Shown: one piece after another, positions 24,942-33,994 of the stretch
Numbering within the stretch: position 1 is the stretch's first letter
Layout: each line of letters begins with the position of its first letter
NCBI GenBank assembly: GCA_050485685.1
Contig: JBJHBW010000012.1
Span: 1 to 64,000 of the forward strand
Reading direction: 5' to 3'
Source: JBJHBP01 sp050485685
GTDB taxonomy: Bacteria > Pseudomonadota > Gammaproteobacteria > Steroidobacterales > Rariloculaceae
Length of the DNA: 64,000 bases
Made by a program: the position numbers and the translations under genes
Notes under the pieces: model-generated
The model's database searches: none
Seen by the model: only the letters and a program-made list of their open reading frames with translations
What the model was told of the DNA's origin: nothing

Positions 24942-27900
24942 GTGGCACTCGCCAGGACATCAGTAAATCGCCCCATCGCTACAGCGATGGTGTACATGAT
25001 CGTGATCACGCTGGGGCTGATCAGCTTCCGGCATCTGCCCGTGGATCTGCTTCCGCCTCTGGAGTTCCCGCAGCTCAACGTCTCGGTGAGCTACAGCAAT
25101 GTCGGCCCCGAGGAAATGGAACTGATCATCACCGAGCGCATAGAGAACGCGGTCGCCGGTGTGCCCGATCTGACCAGCGTGACTTCCTCAGCCTCGGAGG
25201 GGTCCACGACCATACAACTGCGCTTTGCTCAGAATGCCAATCTGGATGAGGCCGCCAATGATGTCCGTGCGGCCATAGACCGGGTGCGCGGGCAGCTGCC
25301 CGCGGAGATCAGTACGCCGCAGATTCGTCGATTCGACCCGAACCAGCAGGCGATCGTTGTCGTGGGCGCGTTGTCCACGAGGCCGCTGGCTGAGCTGACC
25401 AGGGTGCTCGAGCGCGACATCATGAAAGCCTTCGAGCAGATCGAGGGCGTCGGTGCGATTGACATCTGGGGCGGCGTATATCGTGAAATCAATGTCGACC
25501 TGATACGCGACCGGTTGATATCGTCGAACATCACTGCAAACGATGTCATCAATGCGCTGGGTCGAGACAATGTAAGCCTTCCGGGCGGAAATGTCCGTGA
25601 GGGCATGCGCGATCTCTATGTGCGCACGCTGGGCGAATATGACGATGTGGACCAGATCGCCAATACCGTCGTGCGTGTTGTCGATGGTCATCCGATTCGA
25701 GTCCGGGATGTCGCGCATGTGGAGCTCGGCTATCGGGACATCAACCGCTATGTGGAAATAGACGGCAGTCCCACGATACGCATGGGCCTGCGCAAGCAGA
25801 CCGGCGGCAATACCGTCGAGGTCGCACGCAGGGTCACGGCGGAAGTCGAACGCATCAATGCGATGCGCAGCGATCTGCAGCTGCGTGTCATCACCGACCA
25901 GAGTGAGTTCATCCAGTCTTCGATTGATAACGTACGCAACTCGGCCATATGGGGCGGTGTGCTGGCAATCGTCGTGCTGCTTGCGTTTCTGCGCAACGGC
26001 TCAGCAACCATGGTTGTTGCCGTCGCGATCCCGATATCCATTGTCGCAACATTCGGCCTGATCTACTTCGGCGGCCTTACGCTGAACCAGATGAGTTTCG
26101 GTGGCTTGGCGCTGGGTGTGGGACTGATCGTCGACAATGCCATCGTCGTGCTTGAGAACATCGTGCGTCAGCGACAGCGTGGCAAGGACCGTACCGCCGC
26201 GGCTCTGATCGGTACGCGTCAGGTCACCGGCGCGATCATCGCCGCGACACTGACAACGACCGTCATATTCCTGCCAGTTGTGTTCATGCAGACCATGACC
26301 GGTGCGATGTTCCAGGAGCTGGCACTGGTCGTGGTGTTCTCGCTGTTCTGCTCGCTGCTGGTCGCGTTGACGCTGGTACCCATGCTGGCCAGCAAGTTCC
26401 TGACCATTCAGCCCGATGAGCCGGGCGCGGTGAATCGCTCGTTCATGCAGCGCATGTTCGAGGGACTGGAGAACTGGTACGGCCGTGTCGTTTCATCCGC
26501 GCTGAATCATCGCGCCGTGGTGGGTGTGGTCACGCTTGCGCTACTGGTGACTTCGGCGATGCTGTATCCGCGCATTCCGTTTGAGCTTGCCCCGCAGACC
26601 GACGGGGACGAGCTGCAGGTGCGCATGCGCATGGATGAAGGTACGAACATCGCCATCATGTACCAGTATCTGCAGGCGCTGGATCAGGCGGTGCGTTCCG
26701 CGATCGATCCGGCGCATATGCTGTCCATGACCAACGACGTACGCAATAACCAGGCATCCATCGATATCGTCCTGACGGAGCCTGGCGTGCGTTCCCGAAC
26801 CGCAGATCAGATCGCGGACGACCTGAGGCGTGTAGTCACGAACGCAGTGCCGGGCGCTGACGTGCAGGTGTCGGCACGCGGCGGGCTGTGGATACTGCGC
26901 ATGCTGTTCCGTGCCGGTGGTGGCGGCGACAGCGATTCACTGCAGCTGCAGTTGCGCGGTCACGATACGCAGGTGGCAGAGGAAGTCATCCAGGAAGTCG
27001 TTGCCCGAATGGAAACCATTCCCGGCATCGCCGATGTGAGCGCCAGTACGGCGGACCGCAGGCCCGAACAGAACGTGCGCTTCGACCGTGAACGCATAGC
27101 GCAGCTGGGGCTTGGCATACAGGACGTTGCATCTGCAATGCAGACAAATGTGGCCGGGCGGCGCGCCGGCATGTTCCGGGTCAGCGGTGAAGAGATTCCC
27201 ATCAACGTACGCCTGCGCCCTGAAGACAGGGTTGGCGTCATGGATCTGGACAACATCGGCGTACGCACCTCAGAGGGTACGATCATTCCGATCTCCACGG
27301 TCACGACCCAGGAAAGCGGCAGGGGACCGTCCAGCATCAACCGCATCGATGGTCAGCGTGTTAACTACATCAACGCCAACCTGGAAAGCGGAGTGGCGCT
27401 CGGTGATGCGGTGCGGCAGATCCAGCGTGAACTCTCGACCATGGCGCTTCCTGATGGGTTCAGTGTCTATTTCGGCGGGGAATACGAGGAACAGCAGCAG
27501 GCACAGCGGGATTTCACGCTTGCGATCATTATCGCCATCGCCCTGATCTATATGGTCATGGCGGCGCAGTTCGAACGTTTCCTCGATCCATTGATCGTGA
27601 TGTTCAGTGTGCCACTGGTCATCATCGGCATTGTGCCGACCATGCTGATCACGGGTACGACCCTGAACCTGCAGAGTCTGATGGGCGTCGTGATGTTATT
27701 GGGAATTGTAGTCAACAATGCCATTGTGCTCGTTGATTACATCAATCTGATGCGTCGCGAGGAAGGTCTGGATGTGCGCAATGCTGTCATCGAGGCGGCC
27801 AGGCTGAGACTTCGCCCCATCCTGATGACGACGATGACCACCATACTGGGACTTCTGCCTCTGGCTGTGGGCATAGGCACCGGCGCGGAGATCCAGGCAG

Positions 27901-28049
27901 CGCTCGCGCGCGTAGTGATCGGCGGTCTTGCTGCTTCGACGCTGATCACGCTGGTACTGATTCCGGTGGTCTATCTCACTGCCGCCAACATCACGGCGCG
28001 TGTGCAGGGCTGGACCGGAATGATGCGTACGCGTCTGGCAACGCGCTAA
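24942..28049 (+). CDS. RND efflux pump permease (HAE1/AcrB-type)
   Basis: A 1035-residue proton-driven inner-membrane exporter with the family plan of TM1, periplasmic porter domain, TM2-6, second periplasmic domain and TM8-12. The first helix region is NRPIATAMVYMIVITLGLIS. The TM4 proton-relay motif is present as GLALGVGLIVDNAIVVLENI, and the twin in the second half is MGVVMLLGIVVNNAIVLVDY. GTG 24942 is the start, with GAGGGGG about 13 nt upstream. It forms an operon with the adaptor but has no outer-membrane partner, so it probably borrows a TolC. It separates phosphoketolase from transaldolase and acetate kinase. Confidence 0.93.
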   Translation: MALARTSVNRPIATAMVYMIVITLGLISFRHLPVDLLPPLEFPQLNVSVSYSNVGPEEMELIITERIENAVAGVPDLTSVTSSASEGSTTIQLRFAQNANLDEAANDVRAAIDRVRGQLPAEISTPQIRRFDPNQQAIVVVGALSTRPLAELTRVLERDIMKAFEQIEGVGAIDIWGGVYREINVDLIRDRLISSNITANDVINALGRDNVSLPGGNVREGMRDLYVRTLGEYDDVDQIANTVVRVVDGHPIRVRDVAHVELGYRDINRYVEIDGSPTIRMGLRKQTGGNTVEVARRVTAEVERINAMRSDLQLRVITDQSEFIQSSIDNVRNSAIWGGVLAIVVLLAFLRNGSATMVVAVAIPISIVATFGLIYFGGLTLNQMSFGGLALGVGLIVDNAIVVLENIVRQRQRGKDRTAAALIGTRQVTGAIIAATLTTTVIFLPVVFMQTMTGAMFQELALVVVFSLFCSLLVALTLVPMLASKFLTIQPDEPGAVNRSFMQRMFEGLENWYGRVVSSALNHRAVVGVVTLALLVTSAMLYPRIPFELAPQTDGDELQVRMRMDEGTNIAIMYQYLQALDQAVRSAIDPAHMLSMTNDVRNNQASIDIVLTEPGVRSRTADQIADDLRRVVTNAVPGADVQVSARGGLWILRMLFRAGGGGDSDSLQLQLRGHDTQVAEEVIQEVVARMETIPGIADVSASTADRRPEQNVRFDRERIAQLGLGIQDVASAMQTNVAGRRAGMFRVSGEEIPINVRLRPEDRVGVMDLDNIGVRTSEGTIIPISTVTTQESGRGPSSINRIDGQRVNYINANLESGVALGDAVRQIQRELSTMALPDGFSVYFGGEYEEQQQAQRDFTLAIIIAIALIYMVMAAQFERFLDPLIVMFSVPLVIIGIVPTMLITGTTLNLQSLMGVVMLLGIVVNNAIVLVDYINLMRREEGLDVRNAVIEAARLRLRPILMTTMTTILGLLPLAVGIGTGAEIQAALARVVIGGLAASTLITLVLIPVVYLTAANITARVQGWTGMMRTRLATR

Positions 28050-28129
28050 CATTGGAAACGGGACCGCGGCCGTGCGACAGGTAATCCCTGTTGCACGGCT
28101 TCGGCGACCGTTACTTTGAAGGTGGTGGC

Positions 28130-29242
28130 ATGCCGGACAGTCCATTACTGCGACTGAGAGCGCTGGGGCAGTCAGTATGGCTGGACTATCTGGATCGCGA
28201 CCTTGTGCGCTCCGGCCGGCTGCAGGCGATGATGGAGCATCGTGGCGTCAGCGGCATCACGTCCAATCCCGCTATTTTCGAGAAGGCCATACTCCATACC
28301 GGGCATTACGACGCTGAGATTGCAGCGTTCACAGCGTCAGGTCTGAGTGCCGGAGAAATCTGCGAAGAACTGGTTGTCGCGGATATACGCGCGGCTGCCG
28401 ATGTACTGTTGCCATTGTACGAGTCAAGTGGCCGCAGCGACGGATTGGTAAGTCTCGAACTGTCGCCACATCTGGTCGATGACGAGCAGGCCACCATTGC
28501 CGAGGCGCGGCGCCTGCGCGACCTGGTCGACCGGCCGAATCTACTTCTCAAGGTGCCTGCCACTGACGCCGGTATAGCCGCGTTGCGAACACTGGTCGGC
28601 GAAGGCACCGGGGTCAATGTCACGCTGCTGTTCTCGCTTGAGCGCTACCGTGACGTCGTCGATGCCTATCTTGAGGGCATGGAATACGCACGGGAAGCCG
28701 GTCTGAACCTGAAACGCATCACCTCCGTTGCGAGTTTTTTTCTGAGCCGCATCGACACCATGGTCGATGGGCTGCTGGAACCTATGGTCGTGGAGGGCGG
28801 GGCTACTGGGCGGCGGGCAAAGCGGTTGAAAGGCGAGGTGGCGGTTGCCAGTGCGAGGCGCGCCTATGCCATCTGCCAGAAGATGCATCGGTCCAGGCGC
28901 TTTCGCGACCTCCAGCGTCATGGTGCACGCGGGCAGCGACTGTTGTGGGCCAGCACCGGCACCAAGAATCCTTCTTACAGCGACATCAAATACGTTGAAG
29001 CGCTGATTGCTCCGGACACCATCAATACCCTGCCACCCGAGACGCTCGAGGCCTACCATGATCATGGCGACCCTGCGCCGCGCCTGGTGGAAGGAGCGGA
29101 TCGGGCTGCGAAAGTCCTGAAAGAGCTGGGTGCGCTGGGTATCGATCTGGAAGAGATCTGCCGAAGGCTGCTCACCGAAGGCGTGCGAAAGTTTGTTGAA
29201 CCGTATGATGCCCTGCATGAAGCCATGGACGCGCGCCGATAA
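28130..29242 (+). CDS. tal: Transaldolase
   Basis: Transfers dihydroxyacetone units between sugar phosphates in the non-oxidative pentose phosphate pathway, helping supply phosphoketolase substrates. 370 residues, the long TalA/TalC-like group seen in actinobacteria and cyanobacteria. Motifs: QSVWLDYLDRDLVRSG, GVSGITSNPAIFEKAI, the Schiff-base lysine region PNLLLKVPATDAGIAAL, and NVTLLFSLERY. ATG 28130 after GAAGGTGG is preferred over an upstream TTG. It is 30 bp from acetate kinase in the same direction. Confidence 0.92.
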   Translation: MPDSPLLRLRALGQSVWLDYLDRDLVRSGRLQAMMEHRGVSGITSNPAIFEKAILHTGHYDAEIAAFTASGLSAGEICEELVVADIRAAADVLLPLYESSGRSDGLVSLELSPHLVDDEQATIAEARRLRDLVDRPNLLLKVPATDAGIAALRTLVGEGTGVNVTLLFSLERYRDVVDAYLEGMEYAREAGLNLKRITSVASFFLSRIDTMVDGLLEPMVVEGGATGRRAKRLKGEVAVASARRAYAICQKMHRSRRFRDLQRHGARGQRLLWASTGTKNPSYSDIKYVEALIAPDTINTLPPETLEAYHDHGDPAPRLVEGADRAAKVLKELGALGIDLEEICRRLLTEGVRKFVEPYDALHEAMDARR

Positions 29243-29272
29243 CCATGATGCCCCGGCCGGCACCGTCGTCAA

Positions 29273-30394
29273 ATGCAGGAAATGAGTGACCGCATGGCGC
29301 GGGTTCTGGTGTTCAATGCCGGCACGGCTACGCTGAAGGCAGCAATGGTCGAAATCGGTGCGATGAAGTCGCGAGTGCTGCGGCGTGAAGAGCGTGCCTG
29401 GCCCGATGGCGCAGCCGCTGAGACGCTTGTCGATGAGCTGCTGGCGTGCATGGAGTCGGAGGCGGATCTGCACGCGCATCGCGTCGTCCATGGTGCCCGG
29501 CAGCTCGTGGAGACTGTGCGCGTGGATGCCAGCGTGGAGGCAACGATAGAACGCCTGGTGCCGATGGCTCCCCTGCATAACGCACGCTCGCTCGAAGTGA
29601 TGCGCAGCCTGCGCGAACGCCGACCTGACATCCCGGCCTACGCCGCATTCGACACTGCCTTTCATCGCACCATGCCGGAGGCGGTGACGCGCTACGCGTT
29701 ACCGGAGGCGCTGGTGGCTCGCTTCGGTTTTCGTCGTTACGGTTTTCACGGCCTTGCGCATGCGTCGCTGGTGCGGGCAAGCGCCGAAGTGCTCGGGTTG
29801 GAAACGAACGCTGTCAACGCCGTTACGCTGCAACTCGGTAGTGGCTGTTCGGCCTGCGCTGTCGAGGGTGGTCGGTCTGTGGAAACGTCCATGGGCTATT
29901 CCCCGCTGGAAGGTCTGGTAATGGCGACCCGTTGCGGCAACGTGGATCCGTCCGTAGTGATTGCACTGACACGTGAGGGCTTCGATCCTGACACCATAGA
30001 GAAGCTGCTCAACAGGGAATCGGGATTGAAGGGGCTGGCAGGCGAGGCGGACATGCGAAGATTGCTGCAGTCCGCACAACAGGGCGAGGCGACGGCAGAG
30101 CTTGCGCTGAACATGTTCGTGCACCGCCTGGTGAGTACCATCGGCGCGTATCTGACGCTGCTGAAGGGCGAGGCTGCGGTGGTGTTTGGCGGTGGCATAG
30201 GTTCGCGATCCGCGGAGATCCGGTCGCGGGTGGCATCGGCACTGTCGTGTTGGGACGTGCAGCTGGACCCGCACAGGAATCGGGTAGGTAACGGCCTTAT
30301 CAGTGCATCCGGCAGCCGGCCGGTACTGGCTCTGGAAACAGACGAGGAAAGCCTGATTGCAGCCGAAGTGTTCGGCGCCGCACAGGGAAGTTGA
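29273..30394 (+). CDS. ackA: Acetate kinase
   Basis: Makes ATP and acetate from acetyl phosphate. 373 residues, slightly shorter than the usual 400. Family signatures are present: N-terminal VLVFNAGTATLKAAMVEIG, FDTAFHRTMPE, RYGFHGLAHASLV, and the ADP-binding LGSGCSACAVEGGRSVETSM. The N-terminal Asn and the second-half Arg and Glu regions are recognisable. ATG 29282 and 29294 are alternative starts. It is placed between transaldolase and the beta-CASP gene (8 bp), so it is an operon member. Together with Xfp it completes a short substrate-level ATP route. Confidence 0.9.
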   Translation: MQEMSDRMARVLVFNAGTATLKAAMVEIGAMKSRVLRREERAWPDGAAAETLVDELLACMESEADLHAHRVVHGARQLVETVRVDASVEATIERLVPMAPLHNARSLEVMRSLRERRPDIPAYAAFDTAFHRTMPEAVTRYALPEALVARFGFRRYGFHGLAHASLVRASAEVLGLETNAVNAVTLQLGSGCSACAVEGGRSVETSMGYSPLEGLVMATRCGNVDPSVVIALTREGFDPDTIEKLLNRESGLKGLAGEADMRRLLQSAQQGEATAELALNMFVHRLVSTIGAYLTLLKGEAAVVFGGGIGSRSAEIRSRVASALSCWDVQLDPHRNRVGNGLISASGSRPVLALETDEESLIAAEVFGAAQGS

Positions 30395-30402
30395 GGTGAC
30401 AG

Positions 30403-31788
30403 ATGGAACTTGAGTTTCTGGGAGCAGCCGGCACTGTGACCGGTTCATGTTATCTGCTGCGAACCGGCAGGCACACGCTGCTGCTGGATTGCGGGCAGAT
30501 TCAGGGTGGTCGCAAGGATGAGCAGCGCAATCGCGATCCGTTGCCCGTGGATGTGAGCGAAGTCGATGCCGTTGTGCTCAGCCATGCGCATATTGATCAC
30601 TCCGGCAGGCTGCCACTGCTGCGTCGTCTGGGTTACAAGGGCAATGTCTACACCCATCACGCGACAAAGTCCCTGTGCGAGATCATGCTGCGCGATTCGG
30701 CATACCTGCACGAAAAGGATGCCGAACTCGAGAGCCGCCGGCGTGCGCGCAAGGGCCTGCCGCCAGTGGAGCCGCTCTATACCCGCGAGGATGCCGAGCG
30801 GGTTGTCCGCCAGTTCCGGGGCATGGAGTACGGCGACAAGCGGGAGATTCTTCCGGGTGTATCTGTCCGACTCAGTGATGCCGGTCATATTCTCGGGGCG
30901 GCCATCGTCGAACTGTGGATGGAGGAGGGCGCCGCCGGTTGCAAGCTGGTCTTCAGCGGGGATCTCGGCTACAGCGAAGCGCCGGTGATGGAGGATCCCG
31001 CGACGGTGCAGGAAGCGGACGTTGTGCTGATGGAGAGCACCTATGGCAACCGCAATCACCGATCATTCGACGACACGCTGCAGGAACTGGGCGAAATTTT
31101 TCGCAGCGCGCGTGAGAATGAGGGAAACGTACTGATCCCTGCTTTCTCGGTAGGGCGTACGCAGGATCTACTGTACCTGATGGCCGAGCACAGCAGCGAA
31201 TGGGGACTGGCCGACTGGCAGATTTTCCTCGACAGCCCCATGGCCATAGAAGCCACCGAAGTGTACGCACGTTTCCGTCATCTATATGGCGCAAAGCTGT
31301 TCCGGGAAAGTGACGGTCTGCCGGTGCTGGATAACCTGCAGTTGTCGTCCACGCCCGAGCAGTCCATGGCGATCAACCGGATCGAGGCCGGCGCGATCGT
31401 GATCGCGGGCAGCGGCATGTGCAGTGGCGGTCGCATCGTCCATCACCTCAAGCACAATGTCTGGCGTCCCCAGTGCCATGTCGTGATGATCGGATTTCAG
31501 GCGCAGGGCACATTGGGGCGTCGGCTGGTCGATGGCGCTGACTATGTCAGGATCTGGCAGGAAGCGATTCGTGTCGAAGCCACGGTGCATACTGTCGGTG
31601 GCTTATCGGCACATGCAGACCAGCGGGGACTGATGGACTGGTACGGGCACTTCGACAGTCATCCGCCGCTCTATCTGGTGCACGGCGAACAGTCGGCACG
31701 CGAGACGCTCGCGACTGCCATAGAGGAACGACATCAGATCAGGCCGCACCTGCCGGAACTGGGAGAGCGCGTGCGCCTTCACGGTTGA
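30403..31788 (+). CDS. Metallo-beta-lactamase/beta-CASP family hydrolase, probable RNA processing exonuclease
   Basis: 461 residues. Metal-binding motif SHAHIDHSG (His61, His63, Asp65, His66), later metal ligands in SDAGHILGAA and SGDLGYSEAPVM, then a beta-CASP insert and the end motif VGGLSAHADQRGLMDWY. This is the CPSF73/YsiH (COG1236) architecture, known for RNA 3' cleavage. The gene starts 8 bp after acetate kinase with GAGGTGACAG ahead of the ATG. A nuclease inside a fermentation and stress operon suggests RNA turnover under low energy, but the target is inference. Confidence 0.88.
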   Translation: MELEFLGAAGTVTGSCYLLRTGRHTLLLDCGQIQGGRKDEQRNRDPLPVDVSEVDAVVLSHAHIDHSGRLPLLRRLGYKGNVYTHHATKSLCEIMLRDSAYLHEKDAELESRRRARKGLPPVEPLYTREDAERVVRQFRGMEYGDKREILPGVSVRLSDAGHILGAAIVELWMEEGAAGCKLVFSGDLGYSEAPVMEDPATVQEADVVLMESTYGNRNHRSFDDTLQELGEIFRSARENEGNVLIPAFSVGRTQDLLYLMAEHSSEWGLADWQIFLDSPMAIEATEVYARFRHLYGAKLFRESDGLPVLDNLQLSSTPEQSMAINRIEAGAIVIAGSGMCSGGRIVHHLKHNVWRPQCHVVMIGFQAQGTLGRRLVDGADYVRIWQEAIRVEATVHTVGGLSAHADQRGLMDWYGHFDSHPPLYLVHGEQSARETLATAIEERHQIRPHLPELGERVRLHG

Positions 31789-31868
31789 GGGGCAAGGTTG
31801 AAGCGCCGACGGCTGTGTCCGTATCGTATGATCGGGTCTGACGGGCCCATGCTGCGCAGGAAGTGATC

Positions 31869-32771
31869 ATGTACAGAAGAATTATTGTTTTGTCACAGGC
31901 CGGAGTAGACAACGGGCCGGCGGGTCGCCGGGCGGTTGCGCTTGCGGCACCGGGGGCTTCGGTATGGGTACTGGAACTGGTCCATCAGCCGCTGCTGGAA
32001 GGGTATTTCGGCCATCCGGAGCTATATGAATCGCTGCGCCAGAATCTGGTCCTTGAACGGCAGGGCGCGGTTGATCAGGCGGCTGCGGGAATCTCCGAGC
32101 AGGGTCTTGAGGCAACGGCGACGGCGCTCTGGAGCGCCCTGCAACATGAAGTGCTTGCGCAGCAGGTACGTGACTACGATGCCGATCTGGTGGTTGTGTC
32201 ACTGCCGGCCGCAGACAGGCGGGCGGTGCGAAAGCTCTGGCACTGCGTGGCTGCCAGTCCCGCATCCGTGCTTGTCGTACGCGGTGACGCAGAGCAGCCC
32301 TACCGCCGCGTAGTGGCAGCCGTGGACCCGTTTCATGCGCACGGAAAACCTGCCGTACTGGACGATGTCGTACTGTCCAGCGCCGCAGACATCGTTTCCG
32401 GCCAAGAAGACATCAGCTTGCGGGTGGTGCACGCCTACGTACCGTTGCACGAATTTCTCCCGGCCTCGCACCTGGAACAGGTGCAGGTCGGTGAAGCGGA
32501 ACGCGTCGTCGAATCCAACCGGCGCGACGCGCTGCTGCAGGTGATCCGGCAGGCCGGGCTTCCGGACGCGACGGCGCAGTTGCAGGCTGCGGCTCCGGAT
32601 GATGTGCTGGAGACGCTGGCCACGGATGGCAGCACCGATCTGCTCATCATGGGCGCATGGTCGCGGGGCCGGCTTCATGACCTTTTCCTCGGCAGTACGA
32701 CTGAGCGCGTGCTGGAAAAGTCGACAGCGGATGTGCTGGTCGTGAAGCCGACCGACGGCCATGAACAATAA
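31869..32771 (+). CDS. Universal stress protein, tandem-domain
   Basis: 300 residues, two Usp domains. Domain 2 ends LLIMGAWSRGRLHDLFLGST followed by ERVLEKSTADVLVVKP, with an intact G-x2-R-x9-GS(T) nucleotide loop. ATG 31869 follows GGAAG by 5 nt. It overlaps the next gene by 11 bp, so translation is coupled. Third Usp gene in 16 kb; the C-terminal halves of this one and the one at 16937 are close relatives. Confidence 0.88.
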   Translation: MYRRIIVLSQAGVDNGPAGRRAVALAAPGASVWVLELVHQPLLEGYFGHPELYESLRQNLVLERQGAVDQAAAGISEQGLEATATALWSALQHEVLAQQVRDYDADLVVVSLPAADRRAVRKLWHCVAASPASVLVVRGDAEQPYRRVVAAVDPFHAHGKPAVLDDVVLSSAADIVSGQEDISLRVVHAYVPLHEFLPASHLEQVQVGEAERVVESNRRDALLQVIRQAGLPDATAQLQAAAPDDVLETLATDGSTDLLIMGAWSRGRLHDLFLGSTTERVLEKSTADVLVVKPTDGHEQ

Positions 32772-33624
32772 CAATCAGGGTTGTCTTCCCCTGGTTGCAC
32801 CGTTTGCTCACCTTGACGCCTATTTCCGCCGCATTGGTTACGATGGCCCGGTCGAGCCGGCGCCGGAGGTCCTGCATCGCCTTCACGAGCTTCACCCCCG
32901 CCACATTCCGTTCGAGAACCTGACACCGTTCTGTGGTGAACCCGTGTCACTGGATCCGACACAGCTTTACCACAAGCTGGTCGCGTCACGTCGTGGCGGT
33001 TACTGCTTCGAGCACAACCTCTTGCTCGCCGGAGTTCTGACAGCGGTCGGTTTTCGGGTATCGGGACTGTCCGCCCGCGTTCATCTCGGGGCGGCGCCGG
33101 AGGCCTCTCCGCCGCGCAGTCACATGCTGCTGCTGGTTGAGTCCGATCATGAGCGCTGGCTTGCGGATGTAGGGTTCGGTGGTCTGACGTTGACGGCGCC
33201 ACTGGATTTCCGGGTTCGTACACCGCAGCAGACTCCACATGAGAAGTTCATGATAAGTGAGCAACAGGAAACGTATTTTCTTTCAGCTGAAGTGACCGGG
33301 GAATGGCGCACACTGTATTCGTTCGATCTTCAGGCACAGCAGCTGTGTGACTACGAGATCGTCAACTGGTATCTGTCGAATCATCCTGCCTCGCGGTTCA
33401 TAACCGGCCTGATGCTGGCCAGGGCCGCCCCCGAGGGGCGTCATGCCTTGCGCGACCGGCGATACAGTTTTCATCCGGTCGGAAAGGGCACAAGCGTGAC
33501 GAGAACGCTGGACGATACCGGACAGCTGCTGGCAGTCCTTGATGAAGCTTTCGGCATCGATGCGGCCGCATTACCCGCGCTGCGGGAGCGGGTCACGAGG
33601 CTGATGGCTGATGTGATACCCTGA
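32761..33624 (+). CDS. nat: Arylamine N-acetyltransferase
   Basis: Acetyl-CoA-dependent transfer to arylamines and hydrazines in the cytoplasm. 287 residues. The Cys-His-Asp catalytic triad is readable: Cys82 in RRGGYCFEHN, His121 in PRSHMLLLVE and Asp136 in WLADVGFGG. The helical first domain has HIPFENLTPFCGEP, typical of the family. The physiological substrate in bacteria is usually unknown, and the overlap with a Usp gene is the only contextual clue. Confidence 0.92.
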   Translation: MNNNNQGCLPLVAPFAHLDAYFRRIGYDGPVEPAPEVLHRLHELHPRHIPFENLTPFCGEPVSLDPTQLYHKLVASRRGGYCFEHNLLLAGVLTAVGFRVSGLSARVHLGAAPEASPPRSHMLLLVESDHERWLADVGFGGLTLTAPLDFRVRTPQQTPHEKFMISEQQETYFLSAEVTGEWRTLYSFDLQAQQLCDYEIVNWYLSNHPASRFITGLMLARAAPEGRHALRDRRYSFHPVGKGTSVTRTLDDTGQLLAVLDEAFGIDAAALPALRERVTRLMADVIP

Positions 33625-33647
33625 AATTCTGCAAGGAGGCATCGCAT

Positions 33648-33980
33648 ATGAGTCTCGCCGACAACAAGTGCGTACCCTGCCGCGGTGGTGTGCCGCCCAT
33701 GGAGCTGACGCGGGCCAGAGCGCTTCTGGATGAGCTGGAACCCGGCTGGGCGCTCAATGACGAAGGTCATCTCGAGCGCTGCTACGAGTTCGGCAATTTC
33801 GTCGATGCGATGTCCTTCGCAAACCGTGTGGCGGAGATTGCCGAAGCCGAGCGTCACCATCCGGATCTGCATATCGCCTGGGGCGAGTGTCGCGTGGAGA
33901 TCTGGACACACAAGATTGGCGGCCTGACAGACAGCGACTTCTACCTGGCTGCCAAGGCCGATCGTGCATTTCATGTCTGA
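33648..33980 (+). CDS. phhB: Pterin-4a-carbinolamine dehydratase
   Basis: 110 residues. It recycles 4a-hydroxytetrahydropterin after aromatic hydroxylation. The signature is intact: ERHHPDLHIAWGECRVEIWT with His-His-Pro, then THKIGGLTDSDFYLAAKAD. No phenylalanine hydroxylase is next to it, so it may serve another pterin enzyme. AGGAGG 9 nt before ATG 33648 is a strong start. It sits between nat (23 bp) and the slipin gene (14 bp), same direction. Confidence 0.93.
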   Translation: MSLADNKCVPCRGGVPPMELTRARALLDELEPGWALNDEGHLERCYEFGNFVDAMSFANRVAEIAEAERHHPDLHIAWGECRVEIWTHKIGGLTDSDFYLAAKADRAFHV

Positions 33981-33994
33981 TGGAGCGCTGAATC

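Noticed and set aside
32435..32440. TACGTA core inside the third Usp gene
   Set aside because: Within the coding region, about 570 bp from the start codon, and without the shared flanking bases.
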